From Phytoseiulus persimilis (Eukaryota > Arthropoda > Arachnida > Mesostigmata > Phytoseiidae): a DNA stretch of 64,000 bases. Shown one piece after another: positions 11,077 to 22,083 of the stretch. The translations under genes and the position numbers were made by a program. Below the pieces are notes generated by a model, which saw only the letters and a list, made by a program, of their open reading frames with translations, did not search any database and was not told the origin of the DNA. How positions within the stretch are numbered: the first letter of the stretch is position 1; the number at the start of each line of letters is the position of its first letter. The DNA is taken from assembly GCA_037576195.1 (NCBI GenBank), contig CM075103.1, positions 21,080,001-21,144,000 of the forward strand, in the 5' to 3' direction.

Positions 11077-12716
11077 CGCTAATGCGCATATCCCCAGCCT
11101 CGATAGAAATCAAACAAGAGAGATCAGATCCTCGAGGAGTTTTCCATCGAGAACGGACTCCCTAAACTGAACATGACTGAGCGATGTGGACGCAAATTCA
11201 CTCGAGGGAAGTCAGCGATAGACTACTTCCTTGTGGAAGAAGCTGCGCTCAGTCAGATAGATTCCATGACCGTCGACGGAGACAGGATGATAGCCCTGAG
11301 TGATCATAATCTTCCAAGAATGCAGTGCACAGCTCAGCGGAGTCATGTACCAAGAATAAAAAGAGGTATCCATTTTGGAGACGCACGCTTCTCGCTGCGC
11401 ATATAGTTGAGAACCAAGTTGAGCCGCATCCAGCTGGCCTTCCTCTGGAATATGAAGACTTCAAGGAGAATGTCTTGAGAGCAATCAAAAAATCAAAACG
11501 CATCCGCCGATGCGGTCACCGCGTACTAATTCGATCTAAGACGAGAGTCTAGACGAGCTAATTTGATACCGAAGAGAGTGCGGCCGACTCTGGAGACAGA
11601 GAAAACGCTAATTGAACTCTGTCGCGAGAAATGGTACCACAATGCACCATGAGACCGACAAAATTAGCGGCGTTGGAGACCCGGCAACGAACACATCACA
11701 CGTGCGTTCAAGAGAGCAGAAAGGGCAAACAACGCATGCGCTCTCCGAAACACTTGGTGACTGTGACGTTGTAGAGGCAGAGGGCCGATACCGCGCAGCA
11801 CACCAGCGAGTTCGCGAGGAGGTGCAGAGAGAAATAAGGCATTGTGACCACCAAATATACCTTTATATTCTCAAAGCACCCAAAAACAACAGGGCTCAGA
11901 GACTGTGGCAGCTCTCGAGTCGATGTGAAGATACTGGGCGCCTATCTAGCACTAGGATCACAGACCGAAATGATCTTCTGATTCCGGATGACGACTTGAC
12001 AGATCACCTAACTGACGTAGGAGTTGAACTGCGTGGAGCGAGCGAGACCAACGATCGTGAAGTCCCATGGCGAAGAAGTAGGGATCCCACAGGAATCGTC
12101 ACAAGCCCAGAAGAGGGCGAGCGAGCAATGAGTACCATCCAAGACCGCACAGGCTGTGGCCTCGATAGTATCCCAGCGAAAGTCTTGAAAAATCTGCAGA
12201 GTCAAGGTGTAAAGAAAGTTACCGAACTGCTCAACAGACTGTTTTCCGGAGCCGAAGACATACCGGAGGACTGAAAACACGGAAGAGTATCCCTCATAGA
12301 AAAAGGAAACCCTAAGAAGGGACACCTGAACACATACCGAGCGATCACCATCACCCCAGTCCTGTACAGACTATTCACCAAGATATTCACACCGAAAATC
12401 CAAGAGTGTATCGAGAACGAACAGTTCCTGGGGGAGATGCAGAACGGCATTAGACCGGGTAGGCGTGGAGACGATAACATCTTCATACTTACTTCCTCCA
12501 GGGAAAACAAGCAAGGAATGATAGCCTACTTCCTGGACTGCTCCCGAGCCTCCGACAGAATAGACCTCGAAGAACTGTGGAAGATTCTACGCGGGTTCGG
12601 AATGGAACCCAGCTGGGTCGGCCCTTCAACGCGTATATACGAGAACAACCAAGTCAAAGTTTTTCACGACGAGGCTATCTCAGACTGGTTATGCTCTCAG
12701 AGAGGTCAGAGGTGTG
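11064..12716 (+). pseudogene. LINE-A endonuclease and reverse transcriptase, first half
   Basis: The segment opens inside an apurinic-like endonuclease with IIGGDANAHIPSLDRN and, after frameshifts, SAIDYFLVEEA and the SDHNL motif (near 11300). The RT linker and fingers follow (GCGLDSIPAKVLKNL near 12150, then YRAITITPVLYRLFTKIF at about 12335). The RT block is QNGIRPGRRGDDNIF and then YFLDCSRASDRIDLEELW, which in active LINEs carries the first catalytic Asp. The reading breaks at 12716 just before the expected G-V-R-Q-G-C-P-L block, which appears at 22557. Several frameshifts and stops mark it as dead. Confidence 0.75.
12705..12716. repeat. target-site duplication, left copy (R1-clade insertion)
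   Basis: GTCAGAGGTGTG here matches GTCAGGGGTGTG at 22557-22568 with one mismatch. The right copy directly follows an A-tail. Confidence 0.8.
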
Positions 12717-13239
12717 AGTCGAGCTGGACCTTCAAGGAGGACGGACGCTTTTTCCATTGCTCCGACTCCTGACTGGTTAAGGGAACTGTGGTGTGTGAAG
12801 TCAGATAGGCCGTTACCTGCTCATTTTGGTGAGTAACACATCCCTGGGGGCCAATGACTCGCATGCTAGGGATTTTGGAGTGATTCTTTCTCAACTTTCG
12901 GGAGTACTAGCCGTGTCTCGTTTGGGCAATTGGCTCGGGGATTGAGAGCATCAATCCGAGAAATGTGCCCGACCTCTGTGGATCATCTCTCCCGAAAGAG
13001 GACTGAGTATCTCCTTTTTCCATTTTTCGTACAGGTTCGGGAGCTATTAGCGTTAGAGTTTGAAGAAAAAAGTGGTTCGGGAAGCGCAGGTTTCGTTGGC
13101 ATTGGACAGGTTTCCTCAGCGGAGTGCTCTAGAGCTTCGGGACCGGTATTATCGGGCAGAGGGGAAGGACAGCATGTGAGGATAACTTTCAGTGGAGTCT
13201 ACTCAGTGCCGCCGAAGGTATTAGGCCTAAAATAGTGGA

Positions 13240-14035
13240 AGGGGTTCATGTCCGGTTGGGACCACAGAAGGAGAGGATCGGCACCGGAGCTTGAGTCCGA
13301 AGAGCTCGCGGGAGAGCTTGACCAGGTAGGAAGGGCTATAAAGGTAGCAGGGGATCAGGGGCTCAGGGGGGAGATGCCGAACCAAGCGCAAGGAAAGGGA
13401 GGAGGAGGCTTTTATGGCAAGTTCAACGCTAGCGCACTCGCCAGTGAAAGCAGCGAGGGGGCCCATGCATCGGGAAACTGGGACAGGACCCGGCACAAGA
13501 GCGGTAGGCGGAGAGGGTAAAGGAATAGAGGACATCGACCAGGAAGAGGGCGCCAGATTCGAAGATGCATCAGAGGTTGCCGGGACAAGCAGCGGGCCTG
13601 AAACTTTTGGGAAAAGGAGTTTGGACTCCAGGAGCCCGGAGACGTCGCACGGGGGACAAAGAAGGTGGCAACTGGGAAGGGCTTGGACGTTGATGGGAAG
13701 GGGAGGACGTTGGATGCGGCCCAGGGGATGAACACCGCAGGGGCGGAACCCTGGATACTGGCCTCGGGGAGGGAACAAATAAAGAAAGGAAATCGGGTGG
13801 AGTCTGACGGGAATGCCGATGTCGAGGCTGGTCGGAGGAACCAGGCGGCCGGAGAACAGATCGCCGGCCGCCCGCAAAGGCGAGCCGGGCTCAAGAAATA
13901 GAGGGGGAAGGCGGCTCGGTGCTAGTTGGTTTGCCTCCCGGCGAGCTGCGTCGACCAAGCGTTGTTCACATGAGAACATCGGAGAGGGCGGGCGTGCTAG
14001 CTGGCGCCTAGTAGTGTACTGCACTTAGGGTTCTT
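13240..14035 (+). pseudogene. R1-clade ORF1 N-terminal region (probable)
   Basis: The sequence is G- and purine-rich with several overlapping frames (13248-13520, 13414-13731, 13665-13901) rich in Gly, Arg, Glu and Ser, but no domain. I assign it to ORF1 only because it shares base composition with the ORF1 remainder at 18785-19560 and lies inside the same duplication-bounded insertion. No frame spans it. Confidence 0.35.
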
Positions 14036-14086
14036 GCAGATGGACTCGAAATAGAGCGGGAGGATTGGGTACAGCAGCCAGAGTCC

Positions 14087-14100
14087 AGGTGAATGGACAC
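14087..14100. repeat. target-site duplication of SINE, left copy
   Basis: AGGTGAATGGACAC is repeated exactly at 14374-14387 on the other side of the SINE. Confidence 0.9.
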
Positions 14101-14373
14101 GTCGGCTCGTTGGCCGTGTGGCATAAACCAACGCCTTGGGTGCCACGCTAAGCTAGCAATCGCGGGTTCGATCCCCGGCCGGGACAACAAATTTCTTATG
14201 TGGTAAAAAGAGGATTTAATTTATATCAGAATTAAATCTGAACCATCTTAAGACCCAAGCCCACCGCCCGCAATGGGATTTGCGAGGCGATAGGGAGTGT
14301 TACTGAAGCAATACCGAAAGGTGAATCCGGGACACTCCTGAGGGCTGGCTGAGAGGTTCAGCCGAAAACAGAG
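14101..14373 (+). mobile_element. tRNA-derived SINE, complete copy
   Basis: The head carries a pol III A-box-like stretch (TGGCCGTGTGGCATAA) and a B box (GGTTCGATCCC at about 14165). The head is followed by a body with the palindrome-like AGACCCAAGCCCACCGCCCGC and a tail ending CAGCCGAAAACAGAG. A perfect 14-bp target-site duplication flanks it. Other copies lie at 2938-3040 (partial), 32897-33160 and 33550-33817. The head is not a functional tRNA gene. Confidence 0.9.
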
Positions 14374-14387
14374 AGGTGAATGGACAC
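14374..14387. repeat. target-site duplication of SINE, right copy
   Basis: Exact copy of 14087-14100. Confidence 0.9.
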
Positions 14388-14408
14388 GAAACAGAGCGAG
14401 GAGATTCG

Positions 14409-14632
14409 GTGAGGCTAGGTCAGGGCCCGGGCGAGCGGGCTGACAGCAAGGGCCTCCGGAGCAGTGTTGGAAACTGGTTGAGGTTAGAAAGGGGCCCAGA
14501 GAAGCGAGTCGACGCACAGCACGCGCACTAGGAGCGGTGCGGATGAACTGATTGAGGTTGGGTTAGGGCCCGGGTGAACGAGCGAGCGCACCGTCAGCAA
14601 GCGCACTCGCAGCAGTGCGGAGGGACGGACTC
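14409..14632. repeat. three degenerate ~75-bp GC-rich tandem units
   Basis: Each unit starts GAGGYTRGG..GGGCCC and contains a variant of GCAAGCGCACTMGSAGCAGTGYGG. The repeats are diverged. They may belong to the 5' region of the R1-clade LINE. Confidence 0.55.
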
Positions 14633-14771
14633 AGGTCCATGTGAGCTAGATCGCCTTGATTGAATCTCTGGAGGTTCGAATGGGGTCTGCGCCTGATCCC
14701 ATCCTCCTCAGAGTTGCCACTTTTCCGTCAAATAAAATCTACCCGTAAGTTCGCCCGCGCATTCATTCCAC

Positions 14772-15275
14772 TTGAGTTCTGGTAGGGGAGGGCGAGGGAC
14801 CGCCTCGATGGCGATCGCTCGGAACGCCACTCTGGCGACTTGGCTCTGCCGGGAGCCAAACCAAAAATTCCGGCGGGTCGAAGATCTAGCTTCGTGGACG
14901 ACGCAAGGTGAGACGAAACCCCAGCACAACATAAATATTTTGCCGAAGTATATGAAGCACTTGGAAAAGGGAACAAAGCCGCAAAATACCCTGAAGGCGC
15001 TCAAGGACATTGGATTGGTCACGCCTGCAACATTCACGAGTCTGCTCGAGGGTTTCCATAAGAAAGTGGAGACTTTGAAGACGAAGGTGTCGCAGGGAAT
15101 AACCTGCAGCCGATCTAGGAGGACTTTGCTACAGGAACAGGAGCAAACGGAGCGGACGGCTGAGCTTGCCGAAAAACTGAAAGAAGAATTGGGTTGGAAG
15201 ATGATTCTCACAGAACAATGTGATTTCATAAGGCAGAGGTGGCCGGAGGGGGTAATCACTAGGGACGCCATATGA
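14772..15275 (+). CDS. hypothetical ORF, 167 codons, coiled-coil C-terminus
   Basis: I do not recognise this protein. It is basic, has a mixed N-terminal half and a likely coiled coil at about residues 115-140 (LLQEQEQTERTAELAEKLKE). It starts inside a G-rich context without a notable Kozak sequence and ends just before a 35-bp tandem repeat. Its length and charged helical content suggest a transposon-borne ORF, but nothing proves that it is expressed. Confidence 0.25.
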   Translation: MSSGRGGRGTASMAIARNATLATWLCREPNQKFRRVEDLASWTTQGETKPQHNINILPKYMKHLEKGTKPQNTLKALKDIGLVTPATFTSLLEGFHKKVETLKTKVSQGITCSRSRRTLLQEQEQTERTAELAEKLKEELGWKMILTEQCDFIRQRWPEGVITRDAI

Positions 15276-15290
15276 GCGGACATTTTTTCC

Positions 15291-15366
15291 GCAAAAAGCG
15301 ACACGTGTCCGGCGGACATCCGAGGCAAAAAGCGGACACGTGTCCGGCGGACATCCGAGGCAAAAA
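15291..15366. repeat. two tandem 34/35-bp units plus a partial third
   Basis: The unit GCAAAAAGCGGACACGTGTC..CGGACATCCGAG starts at 15291, 15325 and 15360. It contains the palindrome GGACACGTGTCC. Related GGACAT/CCGGACA motifs recur at 38385-38450 and at 51955-52012. Confidence 0.8.
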
Positions 15367-15439
15367 TGGACCTTGGAAGCGAACATTGGCTGTATTCGCG
15401 ATTCGAGCATGCCCTTTTCAGTAAACGATGAGTTTTATT

Positions 15440-16190
15440 AGCCGGGATTTCGGGCAGTGAAACATGTATGGAAGCACGACGATTCCATCGTCATACAGAC
15501 AGAGCTGCTGCGGAGCGATCGGTGAATATACTCCATTGTTTCAAGTTGTCGGCAGGGGAACCGCAAAGCTCCGCGCGAGCCCGCATGGGCCATCAAACCG
15601 GAGCTTCGCCTCGGGCATCGTCGAATGTCAGTACGCCGCTGATCAGGAGCACCCTTTCTCTTCATTCGACTGTTTGGAAACCCTGGAGCGTGAAAGTAAT
15701 CTCAGCGCTGATTGCTTCCCAGAAATGGGCACGCTCGTTGTCACGAATGTGACTATAGTCATCATCGGAGGATTCTGCTATTCTATTACTTCGAAAACGG
15801 TGGAGACAAGGACAACACAGCGTTGGCTCCTGTATTGAGCTGCCCTGTGAGCGACAAGAACAAGAATAGGGGCGCAGAAATGCGAACAATCTAGCGTCAA
15901 GCCGGGATACAGACAAAATTAGTCGGTGAATGAATTGGAAAGTACAGCGGATTGGTTTTGAAACAACTACAAAAAACGAGACGACGATTTTCTTGTTGGG
16001 GGGTGCCCCACCCCCTCGAGAGGGGGAAACGCTTCAGCACATTGAGATTTCTTATCGATTGCGGTGGCATGTGTCCGAAATTTCTCGAGTGCTTCCGCCC
16101 AAAGTCCCCCTCAACTTGTTTTCGACGGTCCTATCTTCAGTGCTCCGGAACTTTGACGACCGTTCATAAAATTGTCATGCTAAGGTTAGA
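15440..16190. other. no gene recognised; strong GC-rich hairpin
   Basis: No coding sequence seen. At 15999-16028 there is a strong hairpin (CCCCCTCGAGAGGGGG) beside GGGGGGTGCCCCACCCC. It lies downstream, on the minus strand, of the endonuclease fragment at 16200-16682. Helitron-group elements end in a GC-rich hairpin, so this could be such an end. Confidence 0.4.
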
Positions 16191-16199
16191 AGATCGCTC

Positions 16200-16682
16200 A
16201 GAACTTGGTCATAAAAGTGAATACCGGGTTTCGATGACTGAAGTAGCTTATGTGTGTGTAACAGTAGCAATCTTGGATGCCTCTCGAGAATATGTTATCG
16301 ATGCATGTTCGGCCACGTGTTGTCGATATCTCAGGATCGGTTATTAGTTCAAGATTTTCAAATTGATCTCGCATAAATTCGATATTTTTCTCCTTTCTGG
16401 GGGGTCTTTCAAGTTCCAATTGAAATCACCGCATAGAATCAGTGAAATTCTCTGGTTTTGTATACCAGGGGACAGAACATGGTCATATTTCAGTAGGAAC
16501 TCTTCAATGAGTTCGAACGATGTTCCCGGATTCATATATACTGTCACAAGGACGGTTAGTTGGTCACATAGGAGTATTTTACAGGCACAAATGTCACCAG
16601 GATCTTCATCAATGAGATCTGGTGTAATTGTGGGAGTTGCTTGCGTAGACTGCCGTGCCCCAGGGGGTCGATCACCGACCAT
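16200..16682 (-). pseudogene. Helitron-type endonuclease domain fragment
   Basis: Two overlapping frames (16682-16344 and 16419-16198) together give an endonuclease/exonuclease/phosphatase-fold segment. LTVLVTVYMNPGT is followed by ISLILCGDFNWNLKDP, and after a one-base shift by FMRDQF..LELITDPEIST, then TRGRTCIDNIFSR and ISYFSHRNPVF. The CGDFN motif and the TRG..IDNIF..YFSxxxPVF ending resemble the endonuclease found at the end of arthropod Helitron (Helentron) proteins more than LINE endonucleases. No Rep or helicase sequence is near. The frame is broken near 16400. Confidence 0.55.
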
Positions 16683-16694
16683 CGATTTCTTGGA

Positions 16695-17660
16695 GCGATT
16701 CCTTCACTTTCCGAGTCTGAAGGGGTGCTTCCGGGACCGATCTGATCATTACTTCCCCAGATTTGAGGGGTTATTCCGGGACCGATCTGACCATTACTTC
16801 CCAAGTCTGGAGAGGTGATTCCGAGACTAAACATCATTTTCCGTAGTACTGCAAATGAATTCCCGTACCAGCCGGTACAGAAATTGATTTTTCGTACCCT
16901 GGATCCGAGGATCCTTACTACTTATGATCGGCTTCGTCTGTCAGTTTGCCCGCATTCCTCCTGGAATACATGGGGGTGATTCCGGCACCAATCTGAGCAT
17001 ACTTTTCTGAATCTGGAGAGGTGATTCCGGAACCAATCCGACAATATTTTTCTGAGGCTGGAGGGATGATTCCGGGACCAATTCGACAATATTTTGCCGA
17101 GTCTGGTGGGTGATTTCGGGACCAATCTGACAACATTTTTCCGAGTCTGGTGGAGTGATTCCGGGAGCAATCTGACAATTTTTTGCCGAGGCTCGCAGGG
17201 GAGAATGACTTCCTCCCGAGATCTTCCCAGAACCACCAACTCTGGAGGGGTGATTCCGGAACCGATCTGAACATTACTTCACCTACCATGACTTCATTGT
17301 CATTTACCTCTGACAAGACACCGAGATTTACCGCATGAAATTCAACTTGAACTCATATTTCCCTCGCTCTGGAAAAAATCTTAGGGGCTGGGATGGGTGA
17401 TTCCCGGACCAATCTGACCCTCACATTTCAAGTTTGGAGGGGTGATTCCGGGACCGATCTTACCACTACTTTCCCAGGTCTGAGGGAGGATTCCGGGACC
17501 GATCTTACCATTACTTTCCCAGGTCTGAGGGGTGATTCCGGGACCAATCTGACCATTATTTTCCAAGTCTGGAGGAGGGATTCCGGGACCAATCTGACCT
17601 TCACTTTTCAAGTCTGGAGGGGTGATTCCGGGACCGATCTTCACTATTTCTTCACCTACC
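16695..17660. repeat. 45-bp minisatellite arrays in a ~370-bp higher-order repeat
   Basis: Arrays at 16695-16830, 16975-17270 and 17390-17645 share the unit GGTGATTCCGGGACC..ATCTGACCATTACTT..CAAGTCTGGAGG. The last two arrays are each followed by the same flank (TCACCTACCAT.ACTTCATT, then GACAAGACACCGAGATTTA), so array plus flank forms a unit repeated about 370 bp apart. The lead-in at 16905-16975 matches that of the array at 29.5 kb. Confidence 0.85.
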
Positions 17661-17763
17661 ATCACTTCATTGTCATTGACCTATGACAAGACACCGAGAT
17701 TTACAACATGAAATTCGACTTGAATTCAATTTTCCCTCGCTCCGGAAAAAAAAACCTAAAGGC

Positions 17764-17975
17764 CTCCCGCTGCGATTTTTTCGTTCCCATTTTCTCGTTC
17801 CACTCCCAGTTACACCCTGGTAAACACGCCCGAAGAAAAGCGCATTTCTGCGCTAAAAATCTTAAAGGACTCCCGCTGCGATTTTTTCGTTCCCATTTTT
17901 TCGTTCCACTCCCAGTTACACCCTAGTAAACACGCCCGAAGAAAAGCGCATTTCTGCGCTAAAAAAAAACAATTC
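17764..17975. repeat. tandem duplication, 106-bp unit
   Basis: CTCCCGCTGCGATTTTTTCG starts at 17764 and again at 17870. Both units run through GCGCATTTCTGCGC to an A-run, with few differences. Confidence 0.9.
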
Positions 17976-18784
17976 ACGCCCAGACTCGCTCCGACACTTG
18001 CAAGGACAGGACCTGAATCAGCTTCTGGACCGATCATTGCCGAGTCGGGGTCTCGGAGCCGGAACCCGACTCCACCAATGGCACCTTCTTTCATACCCCC
18101 ATTCAAAGCTCAAGGGGCTGGGACCACCTCACGATGATACGAGTCTTTCTGATCGAGCCCTTCGAGTCGGGCCGTGACATGGTTCCTCGCCCCTTCTCTC
18201 CGCACCGTGGTCACGCTAGTAGGGTGCGCGATGGGAATTTTCAACGGGAGGTGAGAGCAACATAGCTTTCTATTTGACTTCCATCCAGGCGACAGATACA
18301 CCGTGATTCGAGAATCTCTTCATGGACGATGTTCTTCCCCTGATTCGGATTGGTAAATGTTACCTCGCATCATGCTGATCTGAAGAGGAGGTGAGATCAG
18401 CCGTGGGGATGTTTTTCAACGGGGAAAAAATCTCTCGATTTCAGCATTGCGGGAGAGTGCATGACGGAACAGTCGTGAGTCTCCGCTGGGAAGAGATGAG
18501 AGTCGCGTGAAATCGGGGCTATTCGAGAAAATTTGCTCCAATCAGGCGGGGAAGTCTGCCCTCATTTGGAGTTTGACCGAAAGTAAGAAAGATAGCCGTT
18601 CATCCATGGATTTCGACCGTGATTCAAGAGCCACGATAAATTCCAGGAAGTCAGAAATTACCGATACTGCTTCGAATCGATTTCGGAGCTCTGCATCTTG
18701 AGTAAGAGGCCTTAAGGCCAATATTTCGGCCGCTCTGCTTTCGAAACGAGACACAAAGATCTTGACTCTCTCGAGATTCTCGTA
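17976..18784. other. no gene recognised
   Basis: No coding sequence or clear repeat structure seen. Somewhere in this stretch the compound insertion ends and the R1-clade LINE resumes. Confidence 0.4.
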
Positions 18785-19560
18785 ATGATGGAAGGTAGCA
18801 TGGAGGGATTCCCCGACGCGCAGTTAAAGGCGCCAGGGGGCGCCGAGGGAATTAGGGGAAAGCGGGAACGAAGGGCCGATCCAGCGGAAAACTGGAGCAC
18901 CATCCGGGTCAAGGTTGAGGAAGGCCAGACCTGTGGTCAAGACAGTAAGGGGGCACTGGAAACCAGATGCGGGCGGGTAGGGAATGAGAGGGTTGCCAAC
19001 GAGAACCAGGGAGGAAGATCTCATCATCCAAGACGGTGGCTCTCTGGGGCATAGACCCGTTCCTGACACCCGACGAGGTGGCGAGGCTGTTGCGACAACA
19101 CCTCAGGGCGCCACCCCGATTCGCGTGCACGGTCACAGAACCGAGGCTCATCCGAGCTGAGCTCTGGATGACCCTGGCAACCATCCCGGGGTCAGCGCCG
19201 AGTACGCTTTTGAAGAAGAAAACGCTAATGCTGGGCAGCCGGTGGTGCAGGGTCGACGAGCGGCTAGGGGTACCTAGGTGCTTCAAGTGTAACAGGCCGG
19301 GGCTTCGAGCTAGGGACTGTGGACAGCAGGAGTAGTCGGGCAAGGTGTGCTGTCGCTGTGGTTGCGGCGACCATCTTGTGAAGGACTGCAAGGCACAGCA
19401 GCCCAAGTGCTACCTTTGCGGAGTCGAGGGGCATCGCGCGTACAGTGCAGCCTGCCCCGAGTATCGCAAGGCCCTAGCCGGGGAGAGCAATAAAATGGAG
19501 GTTAGACAGGCTGAATGGGGACAACGGGGGCGGCGCGGCTCGGCCGCAACTGCGAATTAG
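18785..19560 (+). pseudogene. R1-clade LINE ORF1, C-terminal part with three CCHC knuckles
   Basis: Three frames (18785-19054, 19036-19335 and 19345-19560) carry the protein. The middle one reads VALWGIDPFLTPDEVARLL.., the typical R1-clade region before the knuckles. Next comes CFKCNRPGLRARDC, then, past a stop, CCRCGCGDHLVKDC and CYLCGVEGHRAYSAAC. Three consecutive CCHC zinc knuckles are characteristic of R1/jockey-group ORF1 proteins, which bind the element RNA. A TAG separates the first knuckle from the second, and there is a frame change near 19040. Confidence 0.8.
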
Positions 19561-19565
19561 AACAG

Positions 19566-22083
19566 ATGACGACGTTCAAAGTCATCCAAATAAACTTGAA
19601 TCGGTGCAAACACGCCCACGACATGCTCACTGGGGTAGTTGACGAGGGCAGCTTTCATTTGTGCCTCACAACGGAGCCCAACAAAGCTATTGTTCGGAAG
19701 GAGACGCACTGAGCCAAGGACACCGAAGCCGACACGGCTGTGTGGCTTGCGGGAAAGGATTTGGTGCAGAGAGAAATCGGTATGGGAAAGGGCTTCAGTT
19801 GGATCGAAATGGAGGGGTTGGGTGTCTTCTACACCTGTTATTCCTCGCCGAATAGAACGATTGATGAGGCTGAGGCCTGGCTGAACGAACTTGCCAGGGA
19901 CCTAAAACAACATTCGGAGAGAGATGTTTTCATTACGGGGGATTTCAATGCCCGAAGCTCAACACGGGGAGGGAGGAGGACTACGGCGAGGGGCCGATTG
20001 CTTGAAGAATGGATGTCGGAACAAGGGCTGCGGGTGGCGAATAGAGGAGAGGAGCCGACGTTTGTCGGAGCATAGGGGAGCGCTTGGATCGACATCGAAT
20101 GGGCCAATTGACGGGCATATGAACGCATCCGGGGGTGGGGAGTGTCAACGCGGGAGGAATCGCTGAGCGACCACCGCTGGATCTCGTCCACGGTGTGTGC
20201 ATCGGGGACTGAGACTGGCATGGAGCGAGGACGGAGGAGATACCAGGTGCGGGAAATGGATCTTGGGACGTTGAGGGAATCAATCGGCACCCAGTGTAGC
20301 CGACTAGACCACACTCAAGGGGATTTATGAGAACCAGGTGATGGCAATCCTGGAGGAACATGCGCTAAGGCGAGCTCAAAGAGAATTTGCAGCGGGGGAA
20401 AAGACCAAACTACAGCTCGAACTCCGCTTCTAGGGCGCGCAGCAAAATGATAGGGTACTCAAAATGCGCAGAATTTAGTAGTGTGGATCTGACGAACGGC
20501 CTGCCAGCACCGTCGGTTTTACTGAAATGGTTGAAAATCGAAAAATCGCATTTTTTCGACCCCGTTTACGGATTCGCCGTTTAATTGCGGGCCATAAGTT
20601 GCGCTAATCCTCCGAAATGTCTCACTCCTACACTGTCTGAACCCTTGCTCGGCCTTCAGAATCGGGAGAACCTTCACGAGGTTGCGTGGATGGGTCAGTC
20701 GCGGGGACCGCGGCGAAGAGGGGCGGGAGATGCTTGAACAGATGGGGCTCCAATACCGGGAAGCAAAAAAAAAGAGTTGAAATCGGCCATAACCCGGAGC
20801 CAACGGAAGGCGTTTCGCGAGCTGCACGGAGCGGCTCTCATGGAGGCCTTGAGAGAAGAAGGGGCATCCGAAGGGCTCAGGCGAATATTAGCGGCCTACC
20901 TAGAGCACCGATCTCTGGATATTGGGGGAGAGGGGGGGGGGATCGCTGGTGACCGCGGAGGAGCCTGAGGGGTCTATCCTGGGTCCCACTCTATGGACCC
21001 TCGCAAATGACGGAGTCCTGAGGCTGGACTCCCCACAAGGAGCGCAAGTCATTGGGTATGCGGATGACCTGCTGTACTAGTCAAAGCCCGAAAGGAGTCG
21101 GACTTGGAGATTGCCGCGAATCAGACTGTGAAAAAGATAAGATGTTGGATGGGGAAAAGAGCCCTGGAGCTGGCACCACGTAAGACGGAGGCCATGTATC
21201 CCACCGAGCGAAAGAAAATCGGGGGAACTAAGCTGATTATTGATGGCCACCGAGTCGAGTTCACGAGAGAAGCCAAGTACCTGGGGGGTATATCGACGGC
21301 TGACGAGGGGGACCATAATGAAAATGTTGCCAAAAAGGCCAAGGAAACGGCAACGAAGCTGGCACAGTTGATGCCAAGGATCGGGGGCGCGTCTAAAGGT
21401 AGGAGACATTGGTTGGCGACAGTGACGAAGAGAGCCAGGCGCTATACGGGGCGCCGGTCTGGGCAGAGCTGGTACTAGTGCATCGAAGGAACAGGGAGAG
21501 ATTACGGTCTGCGCAAAGGACAGTGGCGATCAGGGTCGCCCGCGCTTGCCGCTCGGTGTCGACCCCCGCCCTGTTAGTATGTGCACGTATGATGCCCTGG
21601 GATCTCCTTGCTTTGGAGAGAGCCGCTCTGTGGGGCAACAAGGACCTCGACCCAGATGAGGCCAGGGAGGCCACCCTGACCAAATGGCAGAAGGAATGGG
21701 AGGAGGGAACCCTGGGGCTTTGGACCAGGGGTATAATCTGGGACATCAGGAATTGGTTAGAGTGTGGATTCGGAAAATTGGACAATTGGACGACACGGGT
21801 CATAACGGGGCACGGGCAGTTCGAAACTTTCATGGTGCGGATCGCTAAGTCCCATACCGATACCTGTGTTCTCTGTAGCGCTGGCTTAGCCGATGACGAT
21901 GAGCACACCGTGCTCCGTTGTCAGGCGCTTGCAGAAGTTCGGAGGGAAACGAGGGGGGAAATTCAGGGGAACTCAGTTGGGGAGATATTGGAATGGGGAA
22001 TGCGGGATGAGGAATCTTCCAACGAGGTGAAGGTATTCTTCGGAGCCGTCATGAGAGAGAAGGTAAGAAGAGAGGAAAGGTGA
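19566..22083 (+). pseudogene. R1-clade LINE ORF2: endonuclease, reverse transcriptase, CCHC finger
   Basis: ORF2 opens MTTFKVIQINLNRCKHAHD, the canonical R1-clade endonuclease start. VFITGDFNARS (near 19935) and ESLSDHRW (near 20160) complete the endonuclease. The RT part has EGSILGPTLWTLANDGVL and the catalytic VIGYADDLLY (21054-21077). A TAG follows YADDLLY at once. The C-terminal frame 21409-22083 includes CVLCSAGLADDDEHTVLRC, the CCHC finger at the end of R1-clade ORF2. Stops at about 19710 and 20073, an inserted repeat fragment at 20410-20600 and frame changes near 21080 and 21410 show that it is inactive. Confidence 0.85.
20410..20600 (+). repeat. fragment of the fold-back repeat family
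   Basis: GCTCGAACTCCGCTTCTAGG, GGTACTCAAAATG, GCACCGTCGGTTTTACTGAA and GAAAATCGAAAAATCGC match in order the arms of the palindromic element at 48525-49490. It interrupts R1-clade ORF2 between the endonuclease and the RT. Confidence 0.6.

Larger units (their letters stand above)
9790..12716 (+). mobile_element. LINE-A, 5' segment (interrupted non-LTR retrotransposon)
   Basis: This is the upstream part of a non-LTR retrotransposon whose downstream part resumes at 22557. It contains a possible ORF1 region (about 9860-11060), a partial endonuclease and the first half of a reverse transcriptase. The split point falls inside the RT coding sequence and is marked by a target-site duplication. The 5' boundary is approximate. 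Confidence 0.75.

Noticed and set aside
13227..14024. 265-codon minus-strand ORF
   Set aside because: It is an antisense frame of purine-rich LINE sequence, with low-complexity Pro/Ser/Leu content and no domain.
14101..14190. tRNA gene
   Set aside because: The A and B boxes belong to the head of a SINE that is repeated and flanked by target-site duplications; no proper anticodon arm can be drawn.
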